64,000 nt of DNA from Pseudomonas alcaliphila JAB1 (GCF_001941865.1 NZ_CP016162.1:5076001-5140000); one strand, 5' to 3'; shown: positions 44,832 to 54,253, numbered from the stretch's first letter. Notes: generated by a model from the letters alone, not told the origin. Program-made: numbers and translations.

Positions 44832-46907
44832 GTGAGCGAGCTGGCAGCGGTTTCCGTCACTGCGCTCAAAGGCGTAGGCGCCGCCCTGGCCGAGAAACTG
44901 GCCAAGGTCGGCCTGGAAAACCTGCAGGACGTGCTGTTCCACCTGCCGCTGCGCTATCAGGATCGCACCCGCATCACCCCCATTGGCGCGCTGCGCCCGG
45001 GGCAGGATGCGGTGGTCGAGGGCATCGTCGCCGGTGCCGACGTGGTCATGGGCCGGCGGCGCAGCCTGCTGGTGCGCCTGCAGGATGGCAGCGGCACGCT
45101 GAGCCTGCGCTTCTTCCACTTCAGCCAGGCACAGAAGGAAGGGCTCAAGCGCGGCACCGCCCTGCGCTGCTACGGTGAAGTACGCCCCGGCGCCACCGGC
45201 CTGGAGATCTACCACCCGGAATACCGCGCGCAGAGCGGCGACGAGCCGGCCCCGGTGGAGCAGAGCCTGACGCCCATCTACCCGACCACCGAAGGCCTGA
45301 CCCAGCAGCGTCTGCGCCAGCTCAGCCAGCAGGCTCTGGCGCGCCTGGGCCCACGCAGTCTGCCGGACTGGCTGCCCGACGAGCTGGCCCGCGACTATCG
45401 CCTGGCACCTTTGGATGAGGCCATCCGTTACCTGCACCGGCCGCCGCCGGACGCCGATGTCGAAGAGCTCGCCGAGGGCCGCCACTGGGCGCAGCATCGC
45501 CTGGCCTTCGAGGAATTGCTGACCCATCAGCTATCGCTGCAACGCCTTCGCGAACAGGTGCGTGCGCAGCAGGCGCCAGCCCTGCCGCCAGCGCAGAAGC
45601 TGCCGCAACAGTACCTCGCCAACCTCGGTTTCGCCCCGACCGGTGCGCAGCAGCGCGTGGGCGCCGAGATCGCCTACGACCTGGCGCAGAGCGAGCCCAT
45701 GCTGCGCCTGGTGCAGGGTGATGTCGGCGCCGGTAAGACGGTGGTCGCCGCGCTGGCCGCCCTGCAGGCGCTAGAAGCCGGCTATCAGGTGGCGCTGATG
45801 GCGCCGACCGAAATCCTCGCCGAGCAGCACTTTCTCAACTTCAGCAAATGGCTGGCACCGCTTGGCCTGGACGTCGCCTGGCTGGCCGGCAAGCTCAAGG
45901 GCAAGACCCGCGCAGCAGCCCTGGAACAGATCGCCGGCGGCTGCCCGATGGTGGTCGGCACCCACGCCCTGTTCCAGGACGAAGTGAAGTTCAAGCGCCT
46001 GGCCCTGGTGATCATCGACGAACAGCACCGCTTCGGCGTGCAGCAGCGCCTCGCCCTGCGCCAGAAGGGCATCGATGGCCGACTCTGCCCGCACCAGTTG
46101 ATCATGACCGCCACGCCCATCCCGCGCACCCTGGCGATGAGCGCCTACGCCGATCTGGACACCTCGATCCTCGATGAACTGCCGCCAGGGCGCACGCCGG
46201 TCAACACTCTGGTGATCGCCGACAGCCGCCGCGATGAGGTGGTCGAGCGCGTACGCAACGCCTGCCAGCAGGGGCGCCAGGCCTACTGGGTGTGCACCCT
46301 GATCGAAGAATCCGAAGAGCTCACCTGCCAGGCCGCGGAAACCAGCTTCGAGGAGCTGTCTGCGGCCCTCGGCGAGCTGCGCGTCGGGCTGATCCACGGG
46401 CGCATGAAACCGGCCGAAAAAGCCGCAGTGATGGATGAGTTCAAGCAGGGCAAGCTGCAACTGCTGGTGGCCACCACGGTGATCGAGGTCGGCGTCGACG
46501 TGCCCAACGCCAGCCTGATGATCATTGAAAATCCCGAACGCCTGGGCCTGGCCCAGCTACACCAGCTGCGCGGCCGGGTCGGCCGTGGCAGCGCCGCCAG
46601 TCATTGCGTGCTGCTCTACCATGCACCATTGTCGCAACTCGGGCGCGAGCGCCTGGCAATCATGCGCGAGACCACCGACGGTTTCGTCATCGCCGAGAAG
46701 GACCTCGAACTCAGGGGACCGGGGGAAATGCTCGGCACCCGGCAGACCGGTCTGCTGCAATTCAAGGTCGCCGACCTGATGCGCGATGCCGACCTGCTGC
46801 CCGCCGTACGCGATGCCGCGCACGCTCTTCTGGAACATTGGCCACAACATGTGGCTCCATTGTTGGAGCGCTGGTTGCGTCACGGCCAGCAATACGGTCA
46901 AGTGTGA
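44832..46907 (+). CDS. recG: ATP-dependent DNA helicase RecG
   Basis: A 691-residue branch-migration helicase. The N-terminal wedge (OB-fold) domain (about 1-250) holds VFHLPLRYQDRT-like LFHLPLRYQDRTRI and LVRLQDGSGTLSLRFF. The helicase core has Walker A GDVGAGKTVVA near 298, the DEQHRFG box near 395, and later QLRGRVGRGSAASHC. It remodels stalled replication forks and Holliday junctions. It starts with GTG at 44832, a start also used in other Pseudomonas. Coupled closely to oxyR. Complete. Confidence 0.96.
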   Translation: MSELAAVSVTALKGVGAALAEKLAKVGLENLQDVLFHLPLRYQDRTRITPIGALRPGQDAVVEGIVAGADVVMGRRRSLLVRLQDGSGTLSLRFFHFSQAQKEGLKRGTALRCYGEVRPGATGLEIYHPEYRAQSGDEPAPVEQSLTPIYPTTEGLTQQRLRQLSQQALARLGPRSLPDWLPDELARDYRLAPLDEAIRYLHRPPPDADVEELAEGRHWAQHRLAFEELLTHQLSLQRLREQVRAQQAPALPPAQKLPQQYLANLGFAPTGAQQRVGAEIAYDLAQSEPMLRLVQGDVGAGKTVVAALAALQALEAGYQVALMAPTEILAEQHFLNFSKWLAPLGLDVAWLAGKLKGKTRAAALEQIAGGCPMVVGTHALFQDEVKFKRLALVIIDEQHRFGVQQRLALRQKGIDGRLCPHQLIMTATPIPRTLAMSAYADLDTSILDELPPGRTPVNTLVIADSRRDEVVERVRNACQQGRQAYWVCTLIEESEELTCQAAETSFEELSAALGELRVGLIHGRMKPAEKAAVMDEFKQGKLQLLVATTVIEVGVDVPNASLMIIENPERLGLAQLHQLRGRVGRGSAASHCVLLYHAPLSQLGRERLAIMRETTDGFVIAEKDLELRGPGEMLGTRQTGLLQFKVADLMRDADLLPAVRDAAHALLEHWPQHVAPLLERWLRHGQQYGQV

Positions 46908-46998
46908 ACCTGTTCACAGGACAACCGTCGCCACGAACCTTTGCGCAAATCCTCGCTGGTTATACTTCGGGGCACATGCGCCAACGCTGGATATCGAT

Positions 46999-48405
46999 AT
47001 GACTGAAGCCGCCCTCGCCGCCAACGCCACTGCGCAAGCCCCCGCCGTGATCGTGCAACTGCTGGAGAAACTCGCCGTACCCTATCAGGTACGCGCGGAG
47101 CGCCCAGGTCAGCCAAGCGAGGCGCGCCTGCAGGCCGTGCTGGTGGACGACGCCATCGGTGCCCTGCTGGTGCTCTATCCGCGTAGCCACATGCTCGATC
47201 TGTCGCGCCTGGCCGAGCTGACTGGGCGCCAGCTCACGGCGGTCAAGCCGGAACGCCTGGAGCGCATGCTCGGCAAGCACAATCTGGCCGCACTGCCCGG
47301 TTTGCCGCCGCTGACCAGTTCGCCCTGCCTGTACGAAGAACGCCTGCTGCAGGTACCCAGTCTGCTGATCGAGTCCGGCCAGCCTGGTGTGTTGCTGGAA
47401 ATCCCCACCGAAGCCTTCAAGGCGCTGCTGAGCAAGGCCAGCGCGGCGCGTTTCGGTGAGCCGGTCAGCGCGATCAAACCGAACCTCGATCGCCCGCATG
47501 ATGACCGCGCGGAAATCACCCAAGCCGTGCAGGCCTTTACCGCACGCCGCATCCAGCAGCGCCTGGAAGAAACCATCGAGATTCCGCCGCTGCCGGAAAC
47601 CGCGCAGAAGATCATCAAGCTGCGCGTTGACCCCAATGCCACGGTGGACGACATCACCGGCGTGGTCGAAACCGATCCCGCGCTGGCGGCCCAGGTGGTC
47701 AGCTGGGCAGCCTCGCCCTACTACGCCGCGCCCGGCAAGATTCGCTCGGTGGAAGACGCCATCGTCCGCGTGCTGGGCTTCGACCTGGTGATCAACCTGG
47801 CTCTCGGCCTGGCGCTGGGCAAGACTCTGAGCCTGCCCAAGGATCAGCCGCAGCACGCCACCCCTTACTGGCAGCAAGCGATCTATACCGCTGCAGTGAT
47901 CGAGGGCCTGACCCGCGCCATGCCGCGCGCACAGCGCCCGGAAGCCGGCCTGACCTACCTGGCCGGTCTGCTGCACAACTTCGGTTACCTGGTCCTGGCG
48001 CACGTGTTTCCACCGCACTTCTCGTTGATCTGCCGTCACCTGGAGGTCAACCCGCACCTGCCTGCCGGGCATATTGAGCAGCACCTGCTGGGCATCACCC
48101 GCGAGCAGATTGGTGCCTGGCTGATGCGCCACTGGGATATGCCGGAAGAGCTGTCCAGCGCTCTGCGCTTTCAGCACGATCCGTCCTACGCCGGCGACAG
48201 CGCGGCCTTCCCCAATCTGGTGTGCCTGGCGGTCAGCCTGCTGCGCAACCGGGGTATCGGTGCCGGGCCGCAGAACGAGATTCCTGATGAGCTGTTCGAC
48301 GCCCTGGGGCTGACCCGGGAAAAAGCCGAGGACGCGGTGAGCAAGGTGCTGAGCGCCGAGGTCGCCTTGCGTGAACTGGCAGCGCAGTTCCAGCAGCCGC
48401 ACTGA
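46999..48405 (+). CDS. YbaK/ProRS-type domain fused to HDOD domain
   Basis: A 468-residue two-domain protein. Residues about 10-155 look like a YbaK/aminoacyl-tRNA deacylase-like domain (YQVRAERPGQPSEARLQAVLVDD, LVLYPRSHMLDLSRLAELTGRQLTA). Residues about 200-400 form an HDOD domain (LPETAQKIIKLRVDPNATVDDI, AGLLHNFGYLVL). HDOD proteins take part in signalling through unknown partners; the YbaK half may bind tRNA or amino acids. Start MTEAALA at 46999 follows a weak ribosome site. The same architecture exists in other Pseudomonas near recG. Role unknown. Confidence 0.82.
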   Translation: MTEAALAANATAQAPAVIVQLLEKLAVPYQVRAERPGQPSEARLQAVLVDDAIGALLVLYPRSHMLDLSRLAELTGRQLTAVKPERLERMLGKHNLAALPGLPPLTSSPCLYEERLLQVPSLLIESGQPGVLLEIPTEAFKALLSKASAARFGEPVSAIKPNLDRPHDDRAEITQAVQAFTARRIQQRLEETIEIPPLPETAQKIIKLRVDPNATVDDITGVVETDPALAAQVVSWAASPYYAAPGKIRSVEDAIVRVLGFDLVINLALGLALGKTLSLPKDQPQHATPYWQQAIYTAAVIEGLTRAMPRAQRPEAGLTYLAGLLHNFGYLVLAHVFPPHFSLICRHLEVNPHLPAGHIEQHLLGITREQIGAWLMRHWDMPEELSSALRFQHDPSYAGDSAAFPNLVCLAVSLLRNRGIGAGPQNEIPDELFDALGLTREKAEDAVSKVLSAEVALRELAAQFQQPH

Positions 48406-48444
48406 GCGGCTGCAGCTCAGGTTCCCACCCCCTGCCCCTGAGGC

Positions 48445-48479
48445 CTTGCCTGCCGTCTGGCGCAGTTGCTCGCGAGCGG
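48445..48479. repeat. Downstream copy of the exported protein C-terminus
   Basis: CTTGCCTGCCGTCTGGCGCAG and following bases resemble 48527-48561, the 3' end of the exported protein gene, at an offset of 82 bp. On the minus strand it would read REQLRQTAGK. It lies after the stop codon and is probably a remnant duplication. Confidence 0.6.
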
Positions 48480-48520
48480 TAGGCTGTTCTCGTTCTTGGC
48501 GGCCGGCGTTCCGGGCCGCG

Positions 48521-49273
48521 CTACGGCTTGCCTGCTGCCTGGCGCAGTTGTTCACGACGTTCAGAGAACAGCTGCGGCACCACTTCCAGGCTGATGGCAA
48601 GCAGCTGGCTGACGCTGGGATGCTCGTAGAGTGCCGCATACTCGGCGAGCTGATCGCTGGGCATCTGCCGGTAGGCATAGAACATGAAACTTTCCACCGC
48701 CAGTTCGCTGGATTGGCGAATAGCGTTCGCTTGCGTCTGCGTCTGCGCCTGCAGTTCGGCTTCGCTGAGGTTCTCGCCCCGCGCCCTTAGCGCCAGCAAT
48801 GCCTGGGTCTTGCCGACTTCGTAACGTAGCAGGCTGGCCAGTTCAGTGGTGCGCGCGGCAGCGTCGAGACGCTTGACCAACTCCAGACGCGCGCCTCGTG
48901 GCGGCTGCTCCTGCAGACGCTGGCGGTATTCAGCCAAGCCTTCGGGTTGCTCACCGACGGCGCGCTCGGCAGCGGTGAAACGCTGCGCCAACGGGCTGTC
49001 GAGACGCTTACGGGCCTGCTCGCCCTGCGCCGCATCGAAGCGGGCAGCGACGCGCTGGGCCAGGTCCAGACAAAAGGCCTCGCCAGCGAAGAGCTGGGCG
49101 AGGCGCTTCTGTTCGGTTTCATCCTGGCCACGCTGCACCAACGGCGCGCTCTGTTCGCACAGCAGATGGATACCGGCGAGTTCGAACAGCGGCAACAAGG
49201 CCTTGGCAGACGCTGGCTCGGCCCGTGCAGTGGTGGCGGCCAGCAATAGCAGGGGTAACAGGAAAAGACGCAT
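48521..49273 (-). CDS. Exported protein of unknown function
   Basis: A 250-residue protein with a signal peptide (about 1-18, LFLLPLLLLAATTARA). The mature part is helix-rich and charged, with the conserved-looking ASLLRYEVGKTQALLALRARGENL and SFMFYAYRQMPSDQLAEYAALYEHPSVSQLLAIS. This style resembles DUF2059-like periplasmic proteins, but I cannot place it with confidence. Its C-terminal coding bases (RREQLRQAAGK) are partly duplicated 82 bp downstream (48445-48479). Start ATG at 49273; a GTG at 49288 in frame is an alternative. Confidence 0.65.
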   Translation of the reverse strand: MRLFLLPLLLLAATTARAEPASAKALLPLFELAGIHLLCEQSAPLVQRGQDETEQKRLAQLFAGEAFCLDLAQRVAARFDAAQGEQARKRLDSPLAQRFTAAERAVGEQPEGLAEYRQRLQEQPPRGARLELVKRLDAAARTTELASLLRYEVGKTQALLALRARGENLSEAELQAQTQTQANAIRQSSELAVESFMFYAYRQMPSDQLAEYAALYEHPSVSQLLAISLEVVPQLFSERREQLRQAAGKP

Positions 49274-49384
49274 GGTCAGGCTTTCCACAGGGACGTGCCT
49301 GGCAGCCTAACCAAAGCGCGGCGTCGCGGCCAGCCGTGACGCCTATCGGAAGCCAACCAGATAAGGTTGCCAAAGTGGTCTTTC

Positions 49385-49457
49385 GTAGGAGCCCCGCCCC
49401 GGGGCGAAGCTTTTTCGAGTGTGCAGCGCCTGATTCGCGGCGGGGCGTCGCTCCTAC
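49385..49457. repeat. REP-like inverted pair
   Basis: GTAGGAGCCCCGCCCCGGGGCG (49385-49406) and its partner CGGCGGGGCGTCGCTCCTAC (49438-49457) face each other, part of the same family as the other REP pairs. It lies between the two minus-strand genes at 48521 and 49499. Confidence 0.8.
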
Positions 49458-49498
49458 AATTTCGATGCGTCGACGCCTAACTGACTGGCATTAGCCGT

Positions 49499-49894
49499 TC
49501 AGGCGGCCTTTTTCGGCGCCTCGGTCTTCTTCTTCGGCATCAGGTACTTGGTCAGGCCCTGGAACCACATGACCAGCGCCGGGTTGCCCTGGATCTGGAT
49601 GTCCTTGTTCTGGATGCCCTGCATGAAGGCCAGTTGCTTGTTCTTCGCGGTCATGGTTTCAAAGCCGTAGGCGGCATCCTTGAAGCCAATGGCGAAGGCC
49701 GGATCCGTGGCGGTGCCGCGCTTGCTGGTCACGCGCTGACCGGCCACGGTGAAGTGGCGTGCGACCTTGCCGTCCAGCGTGTGCAGCTGGAACACCATAT
49801 CGCGACCTTCGAGCTGCTGGCGGAACGCCGGGTTTTCACGGCTGGCCTTGGCCATCAGGCGGCCCAGCATCCACAGGAGAAAACGGAATTTCAT
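49499..49894 (-). CDS. SCP2 sterol-binding-like domain protein
   Basis: A 131-residue protein. It begins MKFRFLLWMLGRLMAKASRENP and continues DMVFQLHTLDGKVARHFTVAGQRVT, then FETMTAKNKQLAFMQG, ending with a basic tail KKKTEAPKKAA. The middle fits an SCP2-like lipid-binding fold, but without a known ligand. Similar proteins are found beside hupA in other Pseudomonas. Start ATG at 49894. No signal peptide is clear; the N-terminal hydrophobic residues may help membrane contact. Confidence 0.68.
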   Translation of the reverse strand: MKFRFLLWMLGRLMAKASRENPAFRQQLEGRDMVFQLHTLDGKVARHFTVAGQRVTSKRGTATDPAFAIGFKDAAYGFETMTAKNKQLAFMQGIQNKDIQIQGNPALVMWFQGLTKYLMPKKKTEAPKKAA

Positions 49895-50013
49895 GCACAG
49901 GGCCTCGTGATCGAAGATGATGGCCGCGCATTGTAGTGGTTTTCTTGCAGGACTACAGCCTGTCTAAAGGATGGCTGTATCAGCGAATTTCGCAGCGTGG
50001 CTGCGCAGGGGGA

Positions 50014-50037
50014 ACCCGGAGCCGAGCGGCTCCGGGT
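50014..50037 (-). terminator. Likely terminator of hupA
   Basis: ACCCGGAGCC (50014-50023), loop GAGC, GGCTCCGGGT (50028-50037) form a perfect 10-bp stem. It starts 8 bp after the hupA stop on the minus strand. The T-run after it is short (TTCCCCC), so efficiency is uncertain. Confidence 0.65.
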
Positions 50038-50044
50038 GACGGGC

Positions 50045-50317
50045 TCAGTTGACCGCGTCTTTCAGGGACTTGCCCGGTTTGAAGGCGACGGTATTGCTGG
50101 CCTTGATCTTCACCGGCTGACCGGTTTGCGGGTTCTTACCAGTACGGGCGCCACGGTGGCGTTGGACGAAAGTACCGAAGCCAACCAGGGTCACACTGTC
50201 CTTGCGGTTCAGTGCACCGGTGATTTCTTCCAGTACGGCGTTGAGTACACGATTGGCCTGATCCTTGGTCAGATCAGCCTTTTCGGCGATGGCGGCGGCG
50301 AGTTCCGGTTTACGCAT
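50045..50317 (-). CDS. hupA: DNA-binding protein HU
   Basis: A 90-residue HU protein starting MRKPELAAAIAEKADLTKDQANRVLNA, with the signature GFGTFVQRHRGARTGKNPQTGQPVKI (about 46-70) and the end FKPGKSLKDAVN. It bends and packs DNA as a dimer. The start at 50317 is the standard N-terminus. A short leader is followed upstream by the rubredoxin reductase gene on the same strand. The gene order with SCP2-like gene is as in related species. The name HupA follows Pseudomonas usage. Confidence 0.94.
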   Translation of the reverse strand: MRKPELAAAIAEKADLTKDQANRVLNAVLEEITGALNRKDSVTLVGFGTFVQRHRGARTGKNPQTGQPVKIKASNTVAFKPGKSLKDAVN

Positions 50318-50505
50318 AGATGCCTCTTTGACGGTTTTTTGTTGTTGTGTCCGTGCTGTCCTTCCAGAACAGCGCCCAAGGCGCCGCAACAGCTCTGCGC
50401 TGCGGCAGACCCTTGGCAGAATGGCATGCCGCATCGCACTGCGCCAGTCTCGTCGGACAGTTTAACCAGGCAATTTCGTGGCGTATCCGACAGAACGGCA
50501 GGCAA

Positions 50506-51654
50506 TCATGCCAGCAGCGCCGGCAACTCCTTGTTCAGTGCCAGTTTCTCCTGCACGGCAGCGCCGGTCAGCGCATAACCGAGCAGTGCTCCGGAAGCCT
50601 CGCGGCAGAGCGCCTTGATGTCGCTGCCACTGCCTTCGACCGTCCATTCGCCCTGGCTGCCACGCGGTGGCGGCGAGACCACCAGCGGGCATACCGGCGT
50701 CTTTACCGTCACCGGCATCGGCCCATAGCTGACCGCCGTCGGCTCACCAGCCAGGGTCTTGGCCAGCGCCCGGGCACAGGCCATCAGCGGCATGACGTAG
50801 AGCAGGTTGAGGCCGTCGACCTCGGCGCAGTCGCCCAGGGCGTAGATATTGGCGTGCGAGGTGCGCAACTGGCGGTCGACCATCACGCCACGGTTGATGT
50901 CGAGACCGGCTGCCGCAGCGAGCGCGGTGCGCGGGCGCAGGCCGACTGCAGAGACCACCGCGTCGCACGCAATCAGGCGGCCATCGGACAGCGTCGCCTG
51001 CAGCACCTCACCCTGACGATCGAGACTGGCCAGCACCGGGCCGAGATGAAAACGTACGCCCAGACCTTCCAGGCCGGCTTGTACGGCAGAGGCCGCTGCC
51101 GGATGCAGCAGGCCCGGCATCACCTGCTCACAGGGCGCCAGCAGCTCTACCTCATAGCCGCCGGCACTGAGGTCGTTGGCAAACTCGCAACCAATCAGCC
51201 CGGCGCCGAGGATCAATACCCGACGCTTGCCAGCCACGGCGCTGCGAAAGCGCGCGTAGTCTTCCAGATCATTGATCGGGAACACCGCGTCCTGGGCATC
51301 GCCTTCCACCGGCACACGAATCGGCTCGGCGCCCCAGGCCAGTACCAGGTCGCGGTATGGCACGGCTTCCTCACCGATCCACAAGCGCTTGTGACCCGAG
51401 TCGATTCCGGTGATGCGGGTATGGGTGCGAATTTCCGCATTGAGCTGCTCGGCCATAGCGCCGGCTTCGGCCATGGCCAGGCCGTCGGCATCCTTGTTCT
51501 TGCCAAAGCCGGTGGACAGCATCGGCTTGGAATAGGAGCGGCCGTCGTCAGCGGTGATCAGCAGCAGAGGCGTCTGGGTGTCGAGCTTGCGCCACTCCTT
51601 GGCCAGGTTGTAGCCGGCCAGGCCGGTGCCGACGATGACGACTGGTGCACTCAT
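50506..51654 (-). CDS. rubB: Rubredoxin-NAD(+) reductase
   Basis: A 382-residue FAD flavoprotein. The FAD-binding [13 protein letters not shown] is at residues 8-20, the NAD(H)-binding [13 protein letters not shown] near 150, and the distal FAD motif [10 protein letters not shown] near 270. The C-terminal domain has [12 protein letters not shown]. It matches the AlkT/RubB rubredoxin reductase family, which passes electrons from NADH to rubredoxin and to alkane hydroxylase or for detoxification. The usual neighbouring rubredoxin genes are missing here: the next 190 bp upstream hold only the gap to the porin-like gene. Start 51654 (MSAPVVI). Confidence 0.85.
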   Translation of the reverse strand: MSAPVVIVGTGLAGYNLAKEWRKLDTQTPLLLITADDGRSYSKPMLSTGFGKNKDADGLAMAEAGAMAEQLNAEIRTHTRITGIDSGHKRLWIGEEAVPYRDLVLAWGAEPIRVPVEGDAQDAVFPINDLEDYARFRSAVAGKRRVLILGAGLIGCEFANDLSAGGYEVELLAPCEQVMPGLLHPAAASAVQAGLEGLGVRFHLGPVLASLDRQGEVLQATLSDGRLIACDAVVSAVGLRPRTALAAAAGLDINRGVMVDRQLRTSHANIYALGDCAEVDGLNLLYVMPLMACARALAKTLAGEPTAVSYGPMPVTVKTPVCPLVVSPPPRGSQGEWTVEGSGSDIKALCREASGALLGYALTGAAVQEKLALNKELPALLA

Positions 51655-51810
51655 GCGCTCTTTCCTCACAATAAAAACGACGCGACGACCCACCGGCCGC
51701 CTCCCGAGATGGCGGGATCACACCCTACTGGATCGGGCAAGCGCTGGCCAGATTGAGGTTCAGTCAGCCATTCGCAGGTTGGGGGAAAGATGCAATGCGG
51801 GAATCAGAGT

Positions 51811-51835
51811 AGACCGCCTGGCAGGCAGGCGGTCT
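51811..51835 (-). terminator. Hairpin after the outer membrane protein gene
   Basis: AGACCGCCTG (51811-51820), loop GCAGG, CAGGCGGTCT (51826-51835), perfect 10-bp stem, placed 10 bp after the stop of the minus-strand gene. It lacks a T-run (ACTCTG follows on the minus strand), so termination strength is uncertain. Confidence 0.6.
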
Positions 51836-51844
51836 GGGAGGCGC

Positions 51845-52600
51845 TTAGAACGCCAGGCCTACGCGCAGGCCGACTTGCTCCTGCTTGAGCTTGCTGCGCT
51901 CGGCGATGGCGCTGTTGCTGTCGAGCTCATAGCGGGTCTGGGTGTAGTACAGGCTGGTGCTGATCGGCAGGTTGTTGATGCCCTTGTTCCATAGCACGGT
52001 CAGCTCGCCGTAAGGATTGACCTTGTCCTTGAGGTCCACGGAGTCGCTCTCGCCATCGACCTTCAGGCGCGCTTCGGAGTTGATCGAGTAGCGCGCACCC
52101 ACCTCCAGGCGCAGGGTGTAGTCCGGCGTCAGGTAGTTGTAGCCGAGGCCGGCCTTGGCGAAGGGCGACTTGCTGGTCAGCTTGACGTTGCTGTCGAGCG
52201 GGCCGACGTCGTCCTGTTCGATGCGGCCCCAGTCGTAGCCGCCACCGACGATCACGTCGACATAGTTGTTGGTGCTCAGTGCGGCGCGCAGGCCGAGGTC
52301 GATATCGGCACGCGCGGACTTGTATTCCACATCGTCCTTGTCACGGTATTGGCCTTCGATTCCCGCCTGGTAGATGAAGCCTTCCTGCCCGGTCAGCTTG
52401 TTACCGAAGTGGTAGAACAGGCCGCCCTGATTGAGGCGCTCCTTGTCGCTTTCATCCTCCACGGTGAGCTTGTACTGGTTGTGCGAAGCGATGACACCGA
52501 AGGTCGAGATGGGGTCGGTGACCGAGTCTGCATAGGCCTGCGAGGCGCCCGCCAGGCACAGGGCGAGTGTTGCTTTGGGGGTTATGCTGGACAGCTGCAT
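51845..52600 (-). CDS. Outer membrane beta-barrel protein
   Basis: A 251-residue protein with a signal peptide (about 1-24, ending SQAYA). The mature part has alternating hydrophobic strands such as YVDVIVGGGYDWGR, YTLRLEVGARYSIN and PYGELTVLWNK, and ends in Phe, the usual mark of barrel proteins. Eight to ten strands are likely. AAGGAA gives a fair ribosome-binding site for the start at 52600. Related Pseudomonas proteins are annotated as outer membrane proteins of unknown function. The 250 bp upstream (52601-52850) show no gene. Confidence 0.78.
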   Translation of the reverse strand: MQLSSITPKATLALCLAGASQAYADSVTDPISTFGVIASHNQYKLTVEDESDKERLNQGGLFYHFGNKLTGQEGFIYQAGIEGQYRDKDDVEYKSARADIDLGLRAALSTNNYVDVIVGGGYDWGRIEQDDVGPLDSNVKLTSKSPFAKAGLGYNYLTPDYTLRLEVGARYSINSEARLKVDGESDSVDLKDKVNPYGELTVLWNKGINNLPISTSLYYTQTRYELDSNSAIAERSKLKQEQVGLRVGLAF

Positions 52601-52850
52601 GACGATTTCCTTGGCAATGAGTGGATAACGCCGCTCACCGGGAGGTGGGACGCAAGTACCTAGACTGCCTCTGCCAGGAGGGATTCGACTAACCAGACGA
52701 ACGGCAATAACCCTTGCCGCACAAGGGTTTGCGGGGGCTTACCAAGAGCGAAGCTGACCGATCGATCATAAGCGAAACGCTGATCTCGACGCAGGCCAGA
52801 GGGGATGCGGCCTGAGCGGATAGCGAGTACCCGGCCAGACGCAGGAGAGA

Positions 52851-54191
52851 TCAATCCAGCTTGACCACTTTGGCCAGGACCACCTTGGGACCCTTCATCT
52901 TCTTGACGATGATGCGCAGGCCATCGGTTTCCAGCACCTCCTCTTCGTCAGGCATGCGCTTGAGGGTCTCGTAGATCAACCCGGCCAACGTCTCGGCCTC
53001 GATATGGTCGAGGTCGACACCGAGCAGGCGCTCGACCTTGGCCAGCGGCGTGTCGCCGCGCACCAGCAGCTTGCCCGGCTGGTAGGCGAGGATGCCGCGC
53101 TCGGCCTTGCGGTGTTCGTCCTGAATATCGCCGACCAGTGCTTCGAGCACGTCTTCCATGGTCAGGTAGCCGATCACCTTGCCGTCGGCCTCCTCGACCA
53201 GGGCGAAGTGCGCGCCGCCCTGGCGGAACTGCTCGAGCAGCTGCGACAGCGGCATGTGCCGGCTGACGCGCTCGAGCGGATGCATCAGATCCGCCAGCTT
53301 GAGCGCTGACGGCAGCATCTCCAGCAGCGACAGGTGCAGCAGCAGGTCCTTGATATGCAGCACGCCGACAAACTCGCCCTTGCTCTCGTCGAAGATCGGG
53401 TAGCGGCTGTACTTGTGGCGGCGGAAGGTGGTGAACACCTGATCGAGGCTGGCGTTGAGTTCCAGGAAGACCAGGTCCTCGCGAGAGTTGGCCCAGTCCA
53501 CCACCTCCAGCTCGCCCAGCTCGACTGCCGACGCCAGCACCCGCAGGTCCTGGTCGTTGTCGCTGGTGGCACGGCTGGAATGCAGGATCAGCTTGAGCTC
53601 GTCGCGGCTGTAGTGATGCTCGTGGTGCGGCCCCGGCTCGCCTTGCCCGGCGATGCGCAGGATGGCGTTGGCACTGGCGTTGAGCACGAAGATCGCCGGG
53701 TACATCAGCCAGTAGAAGGCGTACAGCGGCGCTGCCGTCCACAGCGACAGCAGTTCCGGTTTACGAATCGCCCAGGACTTGGGCGCCAGCTCGCCGATGA
53801 CGATGTGCAGGTAGGAAATGATCGAGAACGCAGTGAAGAAGGCGATACCGTGAATCAGCTTGGGTGACTCCACGCCAACCGCCACCAGCAGCGGCGTCAG
53901 CAGCTCGGCGAAGGCCGGCTCACCGACCCAGCCAAGTCCCAGCGAAGCCAGGGTGATGCCCAGCTGACAAGCCGAGAGGTAGGCGTCCATCTGGTTGTGC
54001 ACGGTGCGCAGAATATGCCCGCGCCAGCCGTGGGCCTCGGCCAGGGCATCGACCTTGGTCGCGCGCAGGCGCACGATGGCGAACTCCGCGGCGACGAAGA
54101 AGCCGTTGAGCAGGACCAGAAACAGGGCGAACAGCATGAGGCCGAAATCGGCGAAGTAATCGGGAGCAGGAAGACTCGTGGAGGGGTCCAT
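52851..54191 (-). CDS. Hemolysin/CorC family membrane protein with CBS pair
   Basis: A 446-residue protein. The CNNM (DUF21) membrane domain (about 1-200) has four hydrophobic segments, with LMLFALFLVLLNGFFVAAEFAIVRLR and GELAPKSWAIRKPE. Two CBS modules follow (about 220-345, ELNASLDQVFTTFRRHKYSRYPIFDE and HFALVEEADGKVIGYLTMEDVLEALVGDI). The C-terminal CorC/HlyC domain ends the protein (KLLVRGDTPLAKVERLLGVDL). It is a likely divalent cation (Mg or Co) efflux or regulator protein. It stands 62 bp downstream of phoR on the same strand; a link to phosphate response is only suggested by neighbours. Confidence 0.88.
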   Translation of the reverse strand: MDPSTSLPAPDYFADFGLMLFALFLVLLNGFFVAAEFAIVRLRATKVDALAEAHGWRGHILRTVHNQMDAYLSACQLGITLASLGLGWVGEPAFAELLTPLLVAVGVESPKLIHGIAFFTAFSIISYLHIVIGELAPKSWAIRKPELLSLWTAAPLYAFYWLMYPAIFVLNASANAILRIAGQGEPGPHHEHHYSRDELKLILHSSRATSDNDQDLRVLASAVELGELEVVDWANSREDLVFLELNASLDQVFTTFRRHKYSRYPIFDESKGEFVGVLHIKDLLLHLSLLEMLPSALKLADLMHPLERVSRHMPLSQLLEQFRQGGAHFALVEEADGKVIGYLTMEDVLEALVGDIQDEHRKAERGILAYQPGKLLVRGDTPLAKVERLLGVDLDHIEAETLAGLIYETLKRMPDEEEVLETDGLRIIVKKMKGPKVVLAKVVKLD

Positions 54192-54253
54192 GAAGGTTCG
54201 GATTGGCCAAAGATAGCTAGAGGTTGGAGCTTCGCCGCGTCGAATGCAAGCAC

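Noticed and set aside
52660-52854. A 64-codon minus frame between the outer membrane protein and the CorC gene
   Set aside because: No conserved motif, no clear ribosome site, and it only overlaps the end of the CorC gene by chance.
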